A stretch of 7,979 nt of DNA. Source: an uncultured Allobaculum sp. GTDB taxonomy: Bacteria; Bacillota_I; Bacilli_A; Erysipelotrichales; Erysipelotrichaceae. Below are positions 5,640 through 7,979 of the stretch, piece after piece (positions within the stretch are counted from its first letter, which is position 1; every line of letters starts with the position of its first letter). The notes below the pieces were generated by a model that worked only from the letters and a program-made list of their open reading frames with translations, ran no database searches and was not told the DNA's origin. The translations under genes were made by a program, and so were the position numbers. The DNA lies in contig CAOKFJ010000068.1 of assembly GCA_948467695.1 (NCBI GenBank), forward strand, positions 1 through 7,979, written 5' to 3'.

Positions 5640-6953
5640 CTATTTCGCGTTTTTCGCGCGCTGTTTGGCTTTGGCGCGTTCTTTTTTCTGCAGACGGATT
5701 TCGTTCTGAATCAGTGCGCGTTTGGCTCTGCGGCGGGCGCGTTCAGCCTCGGCGGCACGTTTTTTCTTGTAGTTGGGTTTGACTTTGGTTTTCTTCTTCG
5801 CAGCGATTTTGCCGACTTCTTTAGCGAGTTCGTCGTCGTTTTTCTTGCGCGCTGCGCGATCTTTTACCGGAACAAACGCTCCGTTTTTGATATCCATTTC
5901 TTCAAAGACAATTCCCTGCTTTTTCAGCGCGGCAATCGCTTTGTCGTCTTTGGGAGTATAAATGGCGATCGCCATGCCATCACGTCCGGCGCGGCCGGTA
6001 CGGCCTGCGCGGTGCTTGTAGAACGGCAGCTCTTTAGGGAATCCCACGGAAATAACATGGGTAATGCCTTCGAGGTCGATACCGCGCGAAGCGATGTCGC
6101 TGGCGACGATATAGGTTTTCTTCTGCGACTGAATGGTACGAATCGCTTTAACGCGTTCGCGCGCTTCCAGATCGCCGTGCAGTTCAACCAGATCATAGCC
6201 GTCTTCGCGAAGATCTTTTGCGAGCGCGGCGGCTTCCTGGTTGGTGTTGGCAAAGATCAGGCAGACGTACGGGTTGATGACGGAAAGAACGTCTTCTACG
6301 CGCTGCGCTGCGGTTTTATGCTTGCGGTTGACGAGGATATGCTTGATGTTCGCGGCAAAATCATCGTTTGTGCCAATGCGCAGAATTTCCGGTGTATGCA
6401 GGTATTTCTTCAGGAAGGGCTGAAGCATATCGGGAATGGTCGCGGAGAATACCATTACCGTTACATCATCCTTCATATGGGAGAGAATGGCGTCGATATC
6501 TTCAAGGAAGCCGAATTCAAGCGTCATGTCCGCTTCATCGACAACCATGATTTTCGCGGTATCCAGACGCAGGGTCTTGTCTTCAAGAAACTGGTCTTTC
6601 ATGCGGCCGGGCGTTCCGATGACGATCTGCGGCATGAGTCCGCCTTCTTTTTTCTCAGTTCCGCCGGTGATCAGCGCAACGCGCACATTGAAATGCGCGG
6701 CGAGTTTCTTGCATCGCTCGGCAAGCTGCCAGGCAAGTTCGCGCGTAGGAACAGAGATAACCGCCTGCACCTGGTCGAGTTCAGGATCGATCATATCGAA
6801 AATCGGCATGAAAAAGGCATGCGATTTTCCCGATCCGGTTGTGGATATACCAATGACATCGCGCGTTTTGTCTTTGCGCTCCATCACGGCTTTCTGAATC
6901 GGTGTCAGGGTTTTGAACCCTTCGACCTTCATAATTTCATCAATTCGATTCAC
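5640..6953 (-). CDS. cshB: DEAD-box ATP-dependent RNA helicase, CshB-like
   Basis: This 437-residue cytosolic helicase has all core motifs in order: Q motif (F13 to Q20, GFKTLTPIQ), motif I TTGSGKS (38-44), Ia PTREL (69-73), Ib TPGR (114-117), II DEAD (139-142), III SAT (170-172), IV LIFANT (232-237), V ASDIASRGID (284-293) and VI HRAGRTGR (314-321). After residue about 365 comes a highly basic Lys/Arg/Ala-rich tail, typical of RNA-binding tails. Such enzymes unwind short RNA duplexes in ribosome assembly, RNA decay or cold adaptation. The CshB assignment rests on size, the basic tail and the ispH/nfo neighbourhood known from Bacilli; a general DEAD-box label is the safe fallback. Motif I ends in GKS rather than the usual GKT, which is still a valid Walker A. 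The start is GTG (6953), with AGAGGTG five bases upstream. It is divergent from ispH. Confidence 0.93.
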   Translation of the reverse strand: MNRIDEIMKVEGFKTLTPIQKAVMERKDKTRDVIGISTTGSGKSHAFFMPIFDMIDPELDQVQAVISVPTRELAWQLAERCKKLAAHFNVRVALITGGTEKKEGGLMPQIVIGTPGRMKDQFLEDKTLRLDTAKIMVVDEADMTLEFGFLEDIDAILSHMKDDVTVMVFSATIPDMLQPFLKKYLHTPEILRIGTNDDFAANIKHILVNRKHKTAAQRVEDVLSVINPYVCLIFANTNQEAAALAKDLREDGYDLVELHGDLEARERVKAIRTIQSQKKTYIVASDIASRGIDLEGITHVISVGFPKELPFYKHRAGRTGRAGRDGMAIAIYTPKDDKAIAALKKQGIVFEEMDIKNGAFVPVKDRAARKKNDDELAKEVGKIAAKKKTKVKPNYKKKRAAEAERARRRAKRALIQNEIRLQKKERAKAKQRAKNAK

Positions 6954-6958
6954 AGTAA

Positions 6959-6965
6959 CACCTCT
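6959..6965 (-). promoter_or_regulatory. Ribosome binding site for the GTG start of the helicase
   Basis: AGAGGTG on the minus strand lies five bases before the GTG at 6953. The next in-frame ATG is seven codons later (MKVEG) and has no such site, so GTG is the better start. Confidence 0.7.
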
Positions 6966-7022
6966 TTTTGACTATTGTGGCATATTTAACAGAGACAGGC
7001 TTTGATGTGCCCGTCATTTCAG

Positions 7023-7034
7023 TTTACCTGTAAA
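7023..7034. promoter_or_regulatory. Inverted repeat in the divergent helicase/ispH intergenic region
   Basis: TTTAC-CT-GTAAA is a 5+5 inverted repeat centred in the 111-base divergent region, 20 bases upstream of the ispH ribosome binding site (AAGGAG, 7054-7059). CAGTTT (7020-7025) and AAACTG (7042-7047) form an overlapping alternative pair. I could not find a confident promoter for either direction here. An operator role is only a suggestion. Confidence 0.2.
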
Positions 7035-7064
7035 GCGCAGAAAACTGCATTTTAAGGAGTTGCC

Positions 7065-7925
7065 ATGGAAATATTTGAAGTTCCCGTACAGGGATTTTGC
7101 GGCGGTGTGCGCCGCGCGGTAGATCTTGCCCGCAAAACCGTAAGAGAAAACCCGGACAGAAAAGTAACTGTTCTCGGGTCGCTCGTCCACAATGCCTACG
7201 TCAATGACGAACTGCGCGCCATGGGCGTCGAGATTGTGGAAGCCAAAGGCAAAACCCGTCTTGACCTGCTTGACGATGTGGATGACGGCATTCTGATCTT
7301 CACCGCGCACGGTGTCAGCGATAAAGTGCGCGAGAAAGCCAAAGCAAAAGGACTTGAATGCATCGATGCGTCATGCCCGTTTGTTCTGTCCACACAGTCT
7401 TTGATCAAGAAGAAAAGAGCCGAGGGCTATACCATATTTTATATCGGCAAGAAGGGACATCCGGAAGCGGAAGGCGCTAGGGAAAGCGAAGAAAACTTCT
7501 TCCTGATTGAGAAAAAGGAAGATCTTCCTGAGGGCGCATTTGAAAAAATCTTTGTGACCAACCAGACAACGATGTCCGTGCTCGATCTCGAAGATCTTTT
7601 CGACGAAATCAGAGCCCGCTATCCGCATGCTGAATTCTGCAGCGAAATCTGCACGGCGACCCGTCTGCGCCAGCAGGCGGTCATGGATCTGCAGGACAAG
7701 AGTATTGATCTTCTCATTGTCATCGGCGATCCGCAAAGCAACAATACGCGCAAGCTGTCGCTTACCGGCAAAAAAGCCGGAATTGAACGGATTCTGCAGA
7801 TCGAAAGCAGCGATGATCTGCGCAAAGAAGATTTTGAAAACATTCAGAAAGTCGCTGTCACCTCGGGTGCAAGCACACCGGATTTCCTTTTGAAAGATGT
7901 TATCGCGCGCCTGCATTCATTCTGA
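7065..7925 (+). CDS. ispH: 4-hydroxy-3-methylbut-2-enyl diphosphate reductase
   Basis: IspH (LytB) is the [4Fe-4S] enzyme that ends the MEP pathway, reducing HMBPP to IPP and DMAPP in the cytosol. The 286 residues have the three cluster cysteines in their usual contexts: C12 (GFCGGV), C104 (DASCP, commonly DATCP) and C196 (EICTAT). They also have the substrate-binding histidines H42 (LGSLVHN), H82 (FTAHGV) and H132 with the proton-relay glutamate E134 (GHPEAEG). NQTT (166-169) and SGASTP (267-272) are present. The diphosphate-binding segment reads GDPQSNNTRKL (221-231), where E. coli has an NSSNSNRL-type sequence, so one serine appears replaced by Gln, while S225 and N226 remain. The start ATG is five bases after AAGGAG. 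The gene ends without a visible terminator. An MEP-pathway gene implies isoprenoid synthesis by that route. Confidence 0.96.
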   Translation: MEIFEVPVQGFCGGVRRAVDLARKTVRENPDRKVTVLGSLVHNAYVNDELRAMGVEIVEAKGKTRLDLLDDVDDGILIFTAHGVSDKVREKAKAKGLECIDASCPFVLSTQSLIKKKRAEGYTIFYIGKKGHPEAEGARESEENFFLIEKKEDLPEGAFEKIFVTNQTTMSVLDLEDLFDEIRARYPHAEFCSEICTATRLRQQAVMDLQDKSIDLLIVIGDPQSNNTRKLSLTGKKAGIERILQIESSDDLRKEDFENIQKVAVTSGASTPDFLLKDVIARLHSF

Positions 7926-7926
7926 T

Positions 7927-7979
7927 TCAGCGCGGACGTCCTCTGTCTTCAATGACGACGACGAAGAAGCCAAGAGTCA
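7927..7979 (-). CDS. Possible C-terminal tail of a convergent gene, cut by the window edge
   Basis: On the minus strand one frame is open from the right edge and reads TLGFFVVVIEDRGRPR before a TGA at 7927-7929, one base beyond the ispH stop codon. Sixteen residues are far too few to identify a product and an open frame of this length is expected by chance. It is mentioned because no terminator follows ispH, which would fit tightly packed convergent genes. Confidence 0.2.
   Translation of the reverse strand, partial: TLGFFVVVIEDRGRPR

Noticed and set aside
4942..5709. Plus-strand 255-codon frame opposite nfo
   Set aside because: It lies opposite a gene with all nine metal ligands of endonuclease IV and shows no recognisable domain.
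6012..6971. Plus-strand 319-codon frame opposite the DEAD-box helicase
   Set aside because: It is antisense to a complete set of helicase motifs and has no family features of its own.
7951..7979. Plus-strand ATG at 7951 as the start of a gene downstream of ispH
   Set aside because: No ribosome binding site precedes it and only nine codons are visible.

Overview
The window reads as chromosomal DNA of a Gram-positive, low-to-medium GC Bacillota. The evidence is strong AAGGAG-type ribosome binding sites, GTG and TTG starts, compact rho-independent terminators, and the trio ispH / DEAD-box helicase (cshB-like) / nfo, which sits together in Bacilli (in B. subtilis: ispH, cshB, nfo). An Erysipelotrichia-type gut anaerobe would fit the protein style and base composition, but that placement is a guess.

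Layout from left to right. (1) 3-572 (+) is the C-terminal part of a polytopic membrane protein resembling the putative manganese/arsenic exporter family (ArsP_2-like), followed by a strong terminator at 615-643. (2) 688-1461 (-) is a uridine-phosphorylase-like nucleoside phosphorylase that converges on that terminator. (3) 1668-4271 (-) is a locus for a large secreted protein: a signal peptide with a TTG start, then a very long acidic, serine-rich, low-complexity stretch, a proline/lysine-rich linker, and a C-terminal CHAP (cysteine/histidine peptidoglycan hydrolase) domain. An in-frame TAA at 2904-2906 splits it into a 455-residue N-terminal part and a C-terminal part of up to 411 codons without its own signal peptide or a convincing ribosome binding site. 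It has a good extended -10 promoter, a foldable 5' leader and a 16-bp-stem terminator. (4) 4603-5520 (-) is endonuclease IV, and 5640-6953 (-) is a DEAD-box RNA helicase with a basic tail. (5) Divergent from the helicase, 7065-7925 (+) is ispH, the last enzyme of the MEP isoprenoid pathway. The last ~50 bases may hold the tail of a convergent minus-strand gene.

Most genes here are ordinary housekeeping or transport genes with their own terminators, and I see no mobile element, CRISPR array, tRNA/rRNA gene or defence system. The unusual part is the secreted Ser/Asp-rich CHAP protein. The two halves lie in one frame with continuous composition across the stop codon. A 16-bp direct repeat flanks the stop such that recombination between the copies would delete exactly 91 codons, remove the TAA and restore one open frame. 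Whether this is a decayed gene, a sequencing error, a read-through product or a reversible-looking switch cannot be decided from one sequence.
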